A DNA stretch of 64,000 bases from an uncultured Polaribacter sp. (GCA_943788865.1 CALSRX010000005.1:310001-374000); one strand, 5' to 3'. Shown: positions 8,718-18,361, counted from the stretch's first letter. Program-made: numbers and translations. Notes: generated by a model not told the origin, from the sequence alone.

Positions 8718-9016
8718 CTATTGACAAAGCCTTTGCTCTTTTTACAGAAGATTTTACCTACGAACATGCTAAATATGATGGCTATTACACCCGAGAAAGC
8801 TTGTACAAAAGCGCGCTTCGAAACCAAGAAAACGGAAGATATAACGGCTCGGTTACGGGCTTTAAAATGATGAATAAAATTATTGGACTAAAAGGCGCCG
8901 CTGTTCAAAAAAGATTTATAACAAAAAGCGATGGGAAAATTACAGAAAGCGAACCGCAATTGTCTCTTTTTGAGTTTAAGAAAGGGAAAATATCTTGTAT
9001 TGTAGAGTATTGGTAA
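8717..9016 (+). pseudogene. NTF2/SnoaL-like protein, C-terminal remnant
   Basis: About 99 codons read AIDKAFALFTEDFTYEHAKY, then YYTRESLYKSALRNQENG, SEPQLSLFEFKKGKISCIVE and YW stop. This resembles the C-terminal two thirds of small flavobacterial NTF2-like (SnoaL) proteins. The beginning is lost exactly where the clpB tail starts on the opposite strand. A TTG at 8702 could initiate in frame, but its first codons are antisense clpB sequence. It is most likely a 5'-deleted gene. Confidence 0.65.
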
Positions 9017-9049
9017 ATTAAAATAGGTTTTTACTATTTTGATTGGTAT

Positions 9050-9098
9050 GGATTCCAGCCAGAGTTTATCTTGAGCGAAGTCGAAAGGCAGGAATGAC
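9050..9098. repeat. Degenerate REP-like palindromic unit
   Basis: It begins GGATTCCAGCC and ends GGCAGGAATGAC, flanking TTGAGCGAAGTCGAAAG. The ends match the repeat family seen at 43.07-43.15 kb, and the middle resembles the short element in topB. Confidence 0.5.
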
Positions 9099-9116
9099 AA
9101 CATAAAACAAGAACAA

Positions 9117-9150
9117 TAAAAAAAGGACACTCTAAGAGCATCCTTTTTTA
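9117..9150 (-). terminator. Terminator downstream of fahA
   Basis: The stem AAAAAAGGATGCTCT / AGAGTGTCCTTTTTT on minus has a TAG loop and two G-U wobbles, and lies 24 bases past the fahA stop. Confidence 0.75.
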
Positions 9151-9173
9151 TTGTTTAAATGTGTTTAAAAACA

Positions 9174-10463
9174 CTATTTCTTAAAATCAAGAGCTGGTAA
9201 TACTTTACCCGTACACTCACCAAACCCAATACGTATTTTATCGTTTTCACAATGTGCACGCATAATTACGGTGTCGTTATCATTGATAAATTTACGTTCA
9301 GAACCGTCGTTCAATTTAATAGGGTTTTGTCCACGCCAAGACAATTCTAGCATAGAACCATAACTGTCTTTGGTTGGTCCAGAAATGGTACCAGAACCCA
9401 TCATGTCTCCAGCTTCAACCGGACATCCGTTGATCGTGTGATGTGCTAATTGTTGTACCATGGTCCAATACATATATTTAAAGTTAGAATTGGCAACCAC
9501 TGTTTCTTCTTTTCCTTCTGGTTTAATACCTACTTGTAATTTAATGTCGTAACTTTTCTTTCCATCCATTTGTAAATATGGCAATGGCTCGTATACTTGC
9601 TTTGGGTTGTCTGTTCTAAAAGGCTCTAAAGCATCTAAGGTTACAATCCAAGGAGAAATGGTAGAGGCAAAGTTTTTTCCTAAAAACGGACCTAATGGTT
9701 GGTATTCCCATGCTTGAATATCTCTTGCAGACCAGTCGTTAAACAACACCAATCCAAAAATATTCTCTTCTGCTTCTTCAATAGAAATACGATCTCCTAA
9801 GGTATTTGCATCTGTAGTGATAAACGCCATTTCCAATTCAAAATCTAATAATTTTGAAGGACCGAACCCTGGTGTGTTTGTTCCTTCTGCAGGTTTAGAT
9901 TGTCCGTAGGGTCTTCTAATAGGCGTACCAGACGGAATGATAGAAGAGCTTCTACCATGATACCCGATAGGCACATGCAACCAGTTTGGCATTAATGCAT
10001 TTTCTGGATCACGGAATAACGAACCAACGTTTGTAGCGTGTTCTTTACTGGCATAGAAATCGGTATAATCACCAACAGTAACAGGCAATAACATTTCTAC
10101 TTCTTCCATTCTAAAAATAATCTCTGCTTTGTGCTCTTTATGATCGCGTAAGCCACTTTTAGTAACGTCAAAAATATCTGCAATTCTATTACGCACCAAG
10201 CGCCAAGTTTTACGGCCATCGGCAATAAAATCGTTTAAAGAATCTTGTAAAAAGATATCGTCTGTTAACGGAATTCCTTCAAAATACCCCAATTGATGCA
10301 AAGCACCTAAATCGATCGCATAATCTCCAATCCTTGTACCGATAGTAATGATATCGTCTTTTGTAATAAATACTCCGAAAGGAATATTTTGAATTGGGAA
10401 GTCTGAATCTTTAGAAACTTGTAACCAAGATTTTCTATTTGGGTTATTTGCAGTTAATTTCAT
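9174..10463 (-). CDS. fahA: Fumarylacetoacetase
   Basis: The 429 residues are full length for the enzyme, which hydrolyses fumarylacetoacetate to fumarate and acetoacetate in tyrosine catabolism. The N-terminal SH3-like domain begins NIPFGVFITKDD. The catalytic FAH domain shows DFYASKEHATNVG, HVPIGYHGRSSSIIPSGTPI, LDFELEMAFITT, FNDWSARDIQAWEYQPLGPF and NGCPVEAGDMMGSGTISG. The metal-binding Asp/Glu positions and the catalytic histidine in YASKEHA are present. The gene stands alone between fahA-specific promoter and terminator signals. The other tyrosine-degradation genes are not in the window. Confidence 0.97.
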   Translation of the reverse strand: MKLTANNPNRKSWLQVSKDSDFPIQNIPFGVFITKDDIITIGTRIGDYAIDLGALHQLGYFEGIPLTDDIFLQDSLNDFIADGRKTWRLVRNRIADIFDVTKSGLRDHKEHKAEIIFRMEEVEMLLPVTVGDYTDFYASKEHATNVGSLFRDPENALMPNWLHVPIGYHGRSSSIIPSGTPIRRPYGQSKPAEGTNTPGFGPSKLLDFELEMAFITTDANTLGDRISIEEAEENIFGLVLFNDWSARDIQAWEYQPLGPFLGKNFASTISPWIVTLDALEPFRTDNPKQVYEPLPYLQMDGKKSYDIKLQVGIKPEGKEETVVANSNFKYMYWTMVQQLAHHTINGCPVEAGDMMGSGTISGPTKDSYGSMLELSWRGQNPIKLNDGSERKFINDNDTVIMRAHCENDKIRIGFGECTGKVLPALDFKK

Positions 10464-10512
10464 TTGAGTGTATCTAGTATAGGTTTTTAAACCAATGTTA
10501 TTAATTTTTCAT

Positions 10513-10520
10513 CAAATATA
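10513..10520 (-). promoter_or_regulatory. -7 box for fahA
   Basis: The minus strand reads TATATTTG 49 bases upstream of the fahA ATG. Confidence 0.5.
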
Positions 10521-10535
10521 ACAGAAAGTTGTTAG

Positions 10536-10561
10536 TTGCAAAATGATTTTTACTACTTTTG
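10536..10561 (+). promoter_or_regulatory. Promoter region of glyA
   Basis: TACTTTTG at 10554-10561 fits the -7 consensus, 25 bases before the ATG. A TTG at 10536-10538 gives a short 15-base spacer; one at 10529-10531 gives 22. Confidence 0.55.
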
Positions 10562-10586
10562 ATAATCTTTATTTAAACAAACAACA

Positions 10587-11861
10587 ATGCAACTAGATAA
10601 TCAAATTTTTGATCTTATTCAAGAAGAAAAAGAAAGACAACAAAATGGCCTAGAATTAATCGCTTCAGAAAACTTTGTAAGTGATCAAGTGATGTTAGCT
10701 CAAGGATCTGTTTTAACCAATAAATATGCTGAAGGATACCCTAATAAACGCTATTATGGAGGATGTGAAATTGTAGATATTGTAGAACAAATTGCTATAG
10801 ATAGAGCCAAAGAATTGTTTGGTGCAGAATATGTAAATGTACAACCACATTCTGGTTCGCAAGCAAACACAGCTGTTTTTGCTGCTTGTTTACAACCAGG
10901 AGATAAAATTTTAGGATTCGATTTATCACATGGTGGACATTTAACGCATGGTTCTCCAGTAAATTTTTCTGGGAAACTATATACCACTTCTTTTTATGGA
11001 GTAGAAAAAGAAACAGGTGTGTTGAATTATGATAAAATTCAGGAAACTGCCACCAAAGAACAACCAAAACTAATTATTGCAGGAGCTTCTGCGTATTCTA
11101 GAGATATCGACTTTAAACGTTTTAGAGAAATTGCAGACAGTGTTGGAGCTATTTTAATGGCAGACATATCTCATCCTGCTGGATTGATTGCAAAAGGAAT
11201 TTTAAATGATCCGTTACCACATTGTCATCTTGTAACTACAACCACACATAAAACCTTACGTGGACCAAGAGGTGGAATGATTATGATTGGAAAAGATTTT
11301 GACAACCCGTTTGGAGAGACCTTAAAAAACGGAAGCCCTAAAAAGATGTCAACTTTAATCAACTCTGCCGTTTTCCCTGGAAATCAAGGTGGACCTTTAG
11401 AGCACGTTATAGCAGCCAAAGCAATTGCATTTGGAGAAGCATTGACCGATGAGTTTTTAGAGTATCAATTGCAAGTAAAAGAAAATGCGGCAGCCATGGC
11501 AAAAGCATTTGTAGCAAAAGGCTATGACATTATTTCTGGAGGAACAGACAATCACATGATGTTGATTGACATGCGTAATAAAAATATTTCTGGTAAAGAT
11601 GCAGAAATTGCTCTAGGAAAAGCAGACATTACTGTTAACAAAAACATGGTGCCTTTTGATGATAAAAGTCCGTTTGTAACATCTGGAATTAGAGTAGGAA
11701 CTGCTGCGGTAACAACCAGAGGGTTGAAAGTAACAGACATGCAAACCATTGTTGATTTTATTGATGAAGCCATTCAGCATCATGATAACGACGAAGCCTT
11801 AGCATCCATAGGAGAAAAAGTAGAAGAAATGATGAGCTCAAGAAGATTGTTTGTCATGTAA
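10587..11861 (+). CDS. glyA: Serine hydroxymethyltransferase
   Basis: The 424 residues are full length. This PLP enzyme interconverts serine plus tetrahydrofolate and glycine plus methylene-tetrahydrofolate. Motifs present are [52 protein letters not shown] and the PLP-lysine segment [14 protein letters not shown]. It is followed by its own terminator. It links functionally with gcvT at 18.4 kb, which also feeds the methylene-THF pool. Confidence 0.98.
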   Translation: MQLDNQIFDLIQEEKERQQNGLELIASENFVSDQVMLAQGSVLTNKYAEGYPNKRYYGGCEIVDIVEQIAIDRAKELFGAEYVNVQPHSGSQANTAVFAACLQPGDKILGFDLSHGGHLTHGSPVNFSGKLYTTSFYGVEKETGVLNYDKIQETATKEQPKLIIAGASAYSRDIDFKRFREIADSVGAILMADISHPAGLIAKGILNDPLPHCHLVTTTTHKTLRGPRGGMIMIGKDFDNPFGETLKNGSPKKMSTLINSAVFPGNQGGPLEHVIAAKAIAFGEALTDEFLEYQLQVKENAAAMAKAFVAKGYDIISGGTDNHMMLIDMRNKNISGKDAEIALGKADITVNKNMVPFDDKSPFVTSGIRVGTAAVTTRGLKVTDMQTIVDFIDEAIQHHDNDEALASIGEKVEEMMSSRRLFVM

Positions 11862-11886
11862 ACCACATTGTGGTTCATAAATATAC

Positions 11887-11913
11887 AAAAGCAGCCAACT
11901 GGCTGCTTTTTTT
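11887..11913 (+). terminator. glyA terminator
   Basis: The 10-bp stem AAAAGCAGCC / GGCTGCTTTT has loop AACT and a run of T. Confidence 0.9.
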
Positions 11914-11972
11914 GTTTTTGTAGTGAAAAACACTAGATAGTTTTATATATTTAGTGTTTCAAAAATAGTATT

Positions 11973-13211
11973 ATGGATGCATATTTAATAGCAACAACAC
12001 TCATCTTTTTAGCGGCAATATTTGGTTATATCAATGTTCGCTTTTTAAAACTACCCAACACTATTGGTTTAATGATTATCACCATTGTGTTTACATTAGG
12101 TGTACTTGCGTTTAGCTATTTAGATACTACATTGTTGAATTTTGAAAAAGAAATGATTTCTAAATTAGATTTCAGAGAATTACTATTAGAAGAAATGTTA
12201 AGTTTCTTATTGTTTGCGGGTGCTTTGCATACAAATTTTAATCAATTAAAGATACAGCGCTGGCCTATACTTATGTTCTCTACTTTAGGTGTATTAGTCT
12301 CAACTTTTTTAGTGGGAATTAGCATGTATTTTATTTTACAGTTTGTAGGAATGCAAATTGGTTTTATTTACTGTTTGCTTTTTGGTGCCTTAATTTCTCC
12401 AACAGATCCTATTGCTGTTTTGGGTATTTTAAAGAAAGCGAATGTGCCTAAAAAACTAGAAACCAAAATTGTTGGAGAATCGTTGTTTAATGATGGTGTA
12501 GGTGTCGTAGTTTTCTTAACCATATTTGAAATCGCTTCTTTTGGAGTTGATAAAATAGCAATTTTAGATGTAATTCAATTATTTGGTAAAGAAGTGTTAG
12601 GAGGTATTCTTCTAGGGGCAATTCTTGGTTGGATTACCTATCGATTCTTAAAATCTATTGATGATTATGATATTGAAGTAATTATAACAGTTGCTGCTGT
12701 AATGGGAGGAACTGTAATTGCGCAACAATTGCATGTATCTGCTCCATTGGCAATGGTAACTGCTGGTTTAATTGTTGGAAATGATACCGTTAGAGATTCT
12801 GCCATGTCAGAAACGACAGAGCATTATGTAGATAAGTTTTGGGAATTGATAGATATATTATTAAATGCTGTTTTGTTTGTGATGATAGGGATGGAAATGC
12901 TAGTTTTAGTAGTAAAAGGATCCTATATTACTGCAGGTTTAATTGCAATTCCGTTGATCTTGGCTTGTAGATACTTATCTTTATTACTTCCAATTAACTT
13001 CTTTAAAAAGAAACTAGATTTTGTGCCGAACACTAATTTAATAATGACTTGGGGCGGATTGCGAGGTGGAATCTCCATAGCCTTGGCTTTAGGACTGACT
13101 AATGAAATGCACAGAGATTTGTTTTTAGTAATTACTTATATCGTAGTTGTTTTCTCTATCATCGTTCAAGGATTAACAGTAGGTAAACTTGTAAAAAAGT
13201 TGAGCAAATAA
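11973..13211 (+). CDS. Cation:proton antiporter, CPA1/NhaP type
   Basis: The 412-residue protein has about 12 membrane segments. The hallmark SPTDPIAVLGILKKANVP and the downstream ESLFNDGVGVV contain the ion-translocating ND pair of Na+(K+)/H+ exchangers. MTWGGLRGGISIALAL near residue 360 is the conserved C-terminal arginine region. There is no long cytosolic tail. It likely exports Na+ in exchange for protons at the inner membrane. It lies 108 bases upstream of the GCS2-CBS gene on the same strand with no clear terminator between, so co-expression is possible. Confidence 0.92.
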   Translation: MDAYLIATTLIFLAAIFGYINVRFLKLPNTIGLMIITIVFTLGVLAFSYLDTTLLNFEKEMISKLDFRELLLEEMLSFLLFAGALHTNFNQLKIQRWPILMFSTLGVLVSTFLVGISMYFILQFVGMQIGFIYCLLFGALISPTDPIAVLGILKKANVPKKLETKIVGESLFNDGVGVVVFLTIFEIASFGVDKIAILDVIQLFGKEVLGGILLGAILGWITYRFLKSIDDYDIEVIITVAAVMGGTVIAQQLHVSAPLAMVTAGLIVGNDTVRDSAMSETTEHYVDKFWELIDILLNAVLFVMIGMEMLVLVVKGSYITAGLIAIPLILACRYLSLLLPINFFKKKLDFVPNTNLIMTWGGLRGGISIALALGLTNEMHRDLFLVITYIVVVFSIIVQGLTVGKLVKKLSK

Positions 13212-13319
13212 CTTCTATTTTTTTACTACTTAGTTTGTAAGTTGTTACAAGACTGATATTTATCATATATAAATAGGCAAGTATTTTATTACTTAGCGTA
13301 ATCTGTTTATAATATAGGT

Positions 13320-15206
13320 ATGGGTTCACAGTCGGTCAAAGCAATTAAGACACAAAAGCAACGTAAAGATTTTGTATGTCATTTATTAAATGATATTCGA
13401 GCATTCGAATACATGATAGAAAATGATGTGTTTGAAAAAGGCATTCAAAGGGTTGGGGCAGAGCAAGAATTGTGCATTGTAGATAAAGATTTCCGTCCTT
13501 CTTTTAAGGCATTAGAAATTCTTGAAAAAGTGAATGATCCACATTTAACAACAGAACTTGCCTTATTTAATTTGGAAATCAACTTAGATCCTTTTGAGTT
13601 GACAAAAGATTGCTTTCAAAAGCTAGAAAAGCAGCTTACAGAATTGGTAGATAAAGTAAACACTGCCGCGCATGAATTTGATAATGATAAAATTGTGCTA
13701 ACAGGCATCTTACCGACTTTAAAAAAGAAAGATTTAATATTTAAAAACATGACTCCTTTTAAGCGTTATAGAACGCTTAATAACGTGATGAAGAACATCA
13801 GAGGCAAAGATTTTAAAATGCATTTACATGGTGTTGAGGAGTTGATTGTAAAACATGAATCTATTTTGTTTGAAGCGTGTAATACAAGTTTTCAAATTCA
13901 TTTACAAATAGATTTAGATAACGCAATTGATATGTATAATTGGTCGCAAGCAATTGCAGGACCCATGTTATCTGTGATGTCAAATTCGCCACTTTTACTT
14001 AGTAAAGAATTATGGAGTGAAACTAGAATTGCGTTGTTTCAACAGAGTATCGATTTAAGAAATAAATCGTATTTATTAAGAGAGCAAAAACCACGAGTTT
14101 CTTTTGGAGATGCATGGATTAGAGACTCTGTATTAGAATTATTTACAGATGATATTTCTAGTCACGCTCTACTTGTTACAGCAGATTTTGATGAAGATTC
14201 TTTAGAGAAATTAGAAAAAGGAATCATGCCAAAATTAGAAGCGTTGAACCTTCATAACGGAACTTTGTATAAATGGAATCGTTTGTGTTATGGAGTTCAT
14301 AATAACGTTCCGCATTTAAGAATTGAAAACAGGTATGTTCCGTCTGGTCCATCCATAAAAGATGAAATTGCAAATGCATTGTTTTGGGTAGGCATGATGA
14401 AAGGAATGCCAGATGATTATAAAAATATTTGGACTAAAATACCTTTTATAGATGCAAAGAGCAATTTCTTAAACGCCGCAAGAACAGGTCTAGACACTTA
14501 CTTTAATTGGTTTGGAGAAGGTTTTTCTACAAAGAAATTAGTTAAAAAAATATTACTCCCAATTGCAAGAAAAGGACTGGAATCAGCTAAAATAGATGCA
14601 AATGATATCAATTACTACTTAGGAATCATAGAGCAGCGAGTAGATACAAATATAACAGGGAGTAAGTGGTTGACTAGAAACAAGAGAAGTTTGGTGAAAA
14701 AAATCTCTAATTATGAAACCAATGCTTTGTTAACCTATCATACCTATAAAAATCAACAACAAAACATTCCTGTGCACAAATGGGAAAATATTACAATAGC
14801 ACCAGTAGAAATTTCTAAGAAGTATGATAAACTCTATAAAGTAATGTCAACAGGAATCTTTGTAGTCAATGAAAATGATTTGATAGAGTTGGTTTTTAAA
14901 ATAATGGAATGGAAAAAGATACATCATGTTCCTGTTATGAACAAGGATAACAAAATCGTTGGATTGATTACCAAAGATCAATTACGCACCTATGATTTTT
15001 CGAATCTAAAGAATAAAAACATCATTGCCAAAAGAATCATGAATGCAGATTTTATTTCATTATCACCAGAAACATCAACTGCAAGAGCAGCTAGACTTAT
15101 GGATGCAGAAAAAACCTGTGTTTTAGTTATGGATGAATTAGAATTGCTAGGGATTTTTACAAAAAACGACTTAGATAGAGTTCAAAATTTAATCAATAGC
15201 AAATGA
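13320..15206 (+). CDS. GCS2-type glutamate-cysteine-ligase-like protein fused to a CBS-domain pair
   Basis: The 628 residues have two parts. Residues about 35-440 form a GCS2 (carboxylate-amine ligase) fold with GAEQELCIVDKDFRP, TELALFNLEINLDPF, CNTSFQIHLQIDLDNAIDMY, FGDAWIRDS and HLRIENRYVPSGPS; the ENRYVPSGP arginine and the Glu-rich strands are the ATP/Mg positions of the fold. Residues about 505-628 are two CBS motifs (KVMSTGIFVVNENDLIELVF and RIMNADFISLSPETSTARAA), which typically sense adenine nucleotides. A ligase regulated by energy charge is an inference; the amine and acid substrates are unknown. The TGA overlaps the next ATG by 4 bases, implying translational coupling to the deacylase-like gene. 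Confidence 0.85.
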   Translation: MGSQSVKAIKTQKQRKDFVCHLLNDIRAFEYMIENDVFEKGIQRVGAEQELCIVDKDFRPSFKALEILEKVNDPHLTTELALFNLEINLDPFELTKDCFQKLEKQLTELVDKVNTAAHEFDNDKIVLTGILPTLKKKDLIFKNMTPFKRYRTLNNVMKNIRGKDFKMHLHGVEELIVKHESILFEACNTSFQIHLQIDLDNAIDMYNWSQAIAGPMLSVMSNSPLLLSKELWSETRIALFQQSIDLRNKSYLLREQKPRVSFGDAWIRDSVLELFTDDISSHALLVTADFDEDSLEKLEKGIMPKLEALNLHNGTLYKWNRLCYGVHNNVPHLRIENRYVPSGPSIKDEIANALFWVGMMKGMPDDYKNIWTKIPFIDAKSNFLNAARTGLDTYFNWFGEGFSTKKLVKKILLPIARKGLESAKIDANDINYYLGIIEQRVDTNITGSKWLTRNKRSLVKKISNYETNALLTYHTYKNQQQNIPVHKWENITIAPVEISKKYDKLYKVMSTGIFVVNENDLIELVFKIMEWKKIHHVPVMNKDNKIVGLITKDQLRTYDFSNLKNKNIIAKRIMNADFISLSPETSTARAARLMDAEKTCVLVMDELELLGIFTKNDLDRVQNLINSK

Positions 15207-16378
15207 TGAATTTAAAAGAACGAAGTATTGATGCTTTTGATAAACAACTAACCATAAAAAGGGTTTTAGGATCTGTAAAAGGAACTGCTAAAACCCCAAC
15301 TGTAATTTGTATTGGCGGAATTCATGGTAACGAAAGAGCAGGTGTTTATGCGCTCTCTAAAGTTTTAAACACCATAGAAAACGAAAAGACACCTTTTCAA
15401 GGTAATTTTTATGCCATTAGTGGAAACATCAATGCACTTGAAAAAAACATCCGTTATGAAGATGTAGACTTAAATAGAATTTGGACCAAAGAGAGTTTAG
15501 AAATAGAGCCTGAAATTTTTTATTCAGAATTTAGGGAACGAGAAAGTATTTATCAAACGATAAAAGAAATTGTTTTAACGAATAATGGCCCCTTTTATTT
15601 TATTGATTTGCATACCACTTCTGCAGATACGAGTCCGTTTATTACCATTAGTGATTCGTTAAATAACAGAAAATTTTCTTCCAACTTTTTAACGCCCACA
15701 GTATTGGGAATTGAAGAATATTTAGATGGTCCTTTGTTAACGTTTATCAATGAGTTTGGCCATATAGCCTTAGGTTTTGAAGCTGGTCAGCATTACAAAG
15801 AATCTTCCGTAGATAATTGTGAAGCCTTTATCTGGTTAGCATTGAAAGCTTCTGGGTGTGTTGAGGAGACTGCTGTAAAAAAAATGAATCATTACGAGTA
15901 TGTATTATCTCAATATTTAGAGAAACAAGACTTTTACGAAATACAGTACAGGTATCAAATTGCTAAAAATGAACAGTTTGAAATGCTTTTTGGTTTTCAT
16001 AATTTTGATACTATTTTAAAAGGTCAAGAATTGGCAAAGAGTAATTCAGAAAAGATAAGGGCAGTGTATACTGGAAAAATATTTATGCCTTTATATCAAA
16101 AGCAAGGAGATGATGGGTTTTTTATCATTTCAAAACTTTCTAAAAAATGGTTGGTATTGTCTCGTTGGGTACGGAAATTAAAAATGCATCATTTATTACG
16201 ATTCTTACCTGGTATTGCACAAGATACAACCAATAAACATGTTTTAATTGTAAATCCTAAAACTGCACGTTTTTTAGCTACAGAAATTTTTCACTTGTTT
16301 GGTTATCGTAAAAAAGTAATGAAAGATGCTAAGTATCATTTTATAAAAAGAGACAGAGGGGTTACAGAACTGATTTAG
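15203..16378 (+). CDS. Succinylglutamate desuccinylase/aspartoacylase-family zinc hydrolase
   Basis: The 391 residues match M14-like AstE/AspA deacylases. GGIHGNERAG supplies the zinc His/Glu pair near residue 38, DVDLNRIW is the Asn-Arg substrate segment, and FYFIDLHTTSADTSPF holds the third zinc histidine. The extra C-terminal region (about 150 residues, ending RDRGVTELI) is longer than typical aspartoacylase and includes beta-rich KIFMPLYQKQGDDGFFII. It would cleave an amide or acyl-amino-acid bond, the reverse type of reaction to the coupled GCS2 ligase upstream. The substrate is unknown. Confidence 0.85.
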   Translation: MMNLKERSIDAFDKQLTIKRVLGSVKGTAKTPTVICIGGIHGNERAGVYALSKVLNTIENEKTPFQGNFYAISGNINALEKNIRYEDVDLNRIWTKESLEIEPEIFYSEFRERESIYQTIKEIVLTNNGPFYFIDLHTTSADTSPFITISDSLNNRKFSSNFLTPTVLGIEEYLDGPLLTFINEFGHIALGFEAGQHYKESSVDNCEAFIWLALKASGCVEETAVKKMNHYEYVLSQYLEKQDFYEIQYRYQIAKNEQFEMLFGFHNFDTILKGQELAKSNSEKIRAVYTGKIFMPLYQKQGDDGFFIISKLSKKWLVLSRWVRKLKMHHLLRFLPGIAQDTTNKHVLIVNPKTARFLATEIFHLFGYRKKVMKDAKYHFIKRDRGVTELI

Positions 16379-17665
16379 TTATTCTTCTGAAGCTCTATCT
16401 AGTAAATTCTTGTTTAAGTTTTTACTCGTCTTTGCGCCAAGGACTTTAATGCGCTCAACCTTAGTAATTAAATTCCCTTTTCCGGTTAGTTTTTTCATAG
16501 AAGTATCATAACTTCCTTGTACTGTTTTTAATTGATTCCCAACCTTAATTAAATCATCCGTAAGATTTACAAACTGATCGTATAATTTTCCTGCTTGTTC
16601 GGCAATAGCGAGTACATTTTTTTTCTGATTTTCTTGCCTCCACATCGAAGAAACGGTACTTAAAGTAGCTAAAAGAGTAGAGGTAGAGACCAGCACTACG
16701 TTTTTATCTAAAGCTTCTAAATACAAATCATTGCTGTTGTTTAAAGCAATCATTAAGGCGGGCTCTATTGGTACAAACATCAAAACATAATCTGGTGTGT
16801 TGATTTCGTACAAGCTATCGTATTTTTTGCTACTTAAATCTTTGATATGTTTTCTTAAACTCTCTAAATGTTTCTTTAAACTATTTTCTTTATCAGTTTC
16901 ATCTTCATTGCTTGTATAAGATTCATAAGCTGTTAATGAAACTTTTGAATCAATAATTAAATGTCTGTCATCTGGTAAATTGATGATAAAATCGGGTTTT
17001 TTTAGTTTTCCTTCATCATCCCTGTAGCCTCCTTGTGTTTGAAAATGAATTCCTTTCGTAAGATTTGCTTTTTCCAAGAGCATTTCAAGTTGCGTTTCTC
17101 CCCAATCGCCTTGCACTTTAGAATCTCCTTTTAAGGCTTTAGTTAAATTGATAGCCTCTTTACTCATTTGTAAATTTAAATCCTTCAAGCCTCTTAATTG
17201 CTCTTTAAGAGCTGAATGCATGCCGATGCTTTCTTTTTGAGATTCAGCAACTTTCTTTTCAAAGCCATCTATTTTTTCTTTTAACGGATTTAAAATCCCT
17301 TCTATACTTTCTTTATTTTGCTCTTTAAATGTTTTAGAGTTGTCTGTTAAGATTTTATTGGCAAGGTTTTCAAATTCTTTGGTAAACTTTTCTTGCAGTT
17401 TTTCTACATCTTGTTTATTCAGCTCTAATTTTTCTTTGAGATTAGCGTTATCGGTTTGGTTTTTTGTGTTCTCTATAGTTAAGTATTCCTTTTCTTCTCT
17501 CAATTTTTGTAATTCATCTCGCAATTGAAGATTTAACTGCTGTTGCATTTTCAATGCTTCATCATCTGTATTTTTATTGGAATTGTTATTTGCATTTGAT
17601 TTATACAGATAGAATATGGTTCCGGCCAAGGCAATTAGCATCAATATTTGTAAAGTAATTTCCAT
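16379..17665 (-). CDS. rmuC: DNA recombination protein RmuC
   Basis: The 428 residues start with an N-terminal membrane anchor (TLQILMLIALAGTIFYLY) and a long coiled coil (about residues 35-175). The RmuC nuclease-like domain follows: KVQGDWGETQLEMLLEKANL, KPDFIINLPDDRHLIIDSKV, YVLMFVPIEPALMIAL and VVLVSTSTLLATL. The D/E-xK-like core (PDFIIN, IDSKV) is intact. RmuC limits inversions at short inverted repeats, which is notable in a genome with palindromic repeats. It converges tightly with the AstE-like gene, with no gap. Confidence 0.95.
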   Translation of the reverse strand: MEITLQILMLIALAGTIFYLYKSNANNNSNKNTDDEALKMQQQLNLQLRDELQKLREEKEYLTIENTKNQTDNANLKEKLELNKQDVEKLQEKFTKEFENLANKILTDNSKTFKEQNKESIEGILNPLKEKIDGFEKKVAESQKESIGMHSALKEQLRGLKDLNLQMSKEAINLTKALKGDSKVQGDWGETQLEMLLEKANLTKGIHFQTQGGYRDDEGKLKKPDFIINLPDDRHLIIDSKVSLTAYESYTSNEDETDKENSLKKHLESLRKHIKDLSSKKYDSLYEINTPDYVLMFVPIEPALMIALNNSNDLYLEALDKNVVLVSTSTLLATLSTVSSMWRQENQKKNVLAIAEQAGKLYDQFVNLTDDLIKVGNQLKTVQGSYDTSMKKLTGKGNLITKVERIKVLGAKTSKNLNKNLLDRASEE

Positions 17666-17763
17666 AAATAGTATAACAGTTATTTTTGAAGACTATAAAA
17701 TTAAGAGATTTATATTTGTGTACATAATAATAAATCTTTTATTTGTAAACTTATAAATACTTC

Positions 17764-18297
17764 ATGATTTCAAAATTTATTTTTAAAACAATATTGGGTT
17801 TGAAATTAGTTGGAGATTTTCCAAAAGACCTTAAAAAGTATGTAATTATTGCAGCACCACATACAAGTTGGCAAGATTTTCCAATTAGTATTTTAGCGAG
17901 AAATACTTCGGGAATTAAAATTAATTTTATTGGTAAAGACTCTTTATTTAAAGGGCCTTTTGGTTTTGTTTTTAGAAGTTTAGGAGGAACACCCGTTGAT
18001 AGATCTCAAAATAATAATTTAGTAGATGCTATTGTTGATGTATTTAATTCTAAAGAAGAATTTAGATTGGCATTGTCTCCAGAAGGAACAAGAAAGAAAG
18101 TAGAAAGATGGAAAACAGGGTTTTATTATATTGCAAAAGGAGCAAAGGTGCCAATTGTAATGGCAACCTTAGATTTTGGGAAAAAGCAGGTAAAAATTTC
18201 TGAACCATATCACCCAACAGATGACATAGAAAAAGATTTTGAGTATTTTAAATCTTTTTACAAAGGTGTTTTAGGAAAAAAACCTGAACAATTTTAA
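17764..18297 (+). CDS. PlsC-like 1-acyl-glycerol-phosphate acyltransferase family protein
   Basis: The 177 residues are short for PlsC but contain the acyltransferase blocks. PHTSWQDFPI is block I and carries an H-x4-D form. The other blocks are SLGGTPVDRSQNN, LSPEGTRKKVERWKTGFYYI and AKGAKVPIVM. It resembles the compact glycerol acyltransferases of Bacteroidota that acylate lysophosphatidate or other lipids. It has no strong membrane span. Terminator hairpin follows directly. Confidence 0.85.
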   Translation: MISKFIFKTILGLKLVGDFPKDLKKYVIIAAPHTSWQDFPISILARNTSGIKINFIGKDSLFKGPFGFVFRSLGGTPVDRSQNNNLVDAIVDVFNSKEEFRLALSPEGTRKKVERWKTGFYYIAKGAKVPIVMATLDFGKKQVKISEPYHPTDDIEKDFEYFKSFYKGVLGKKPEQF

Positions 18298-18301
18298 TAA
18301 T

Positions 18302-18333
18302 AAAAAAGCCTACTTAAAAAGTAGGCTTTTTTT
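18302..18333. terminator. Bidirectional terminator (acyltransferase / gcvT)
   Basis: The perfect 12-bp stem AAAAAAGCCTAC / GTAGGCTTTTTT with a 7-nt loop has T runs on both strands between convergent genes. Confidence 0.9.
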
Positions 18334-18361
18334 ATTTAGATGTTTATTTAGATGTATTTTT

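Noticed and set aside
10754..11067. Long open frames antisense to glyA
   Set aside because: They are shadows of the highly conserved glyA coding strand with no homology of their own.
13220..13260. TTGTAA-GTTG-TTACAA dyad upstream of the GCS2-CBS gene
   Set aside because: The 4-base spacer does not match CRP/FNR geometry and no promoter context supports an operator; it may be coincidental in AT-rich DNA.
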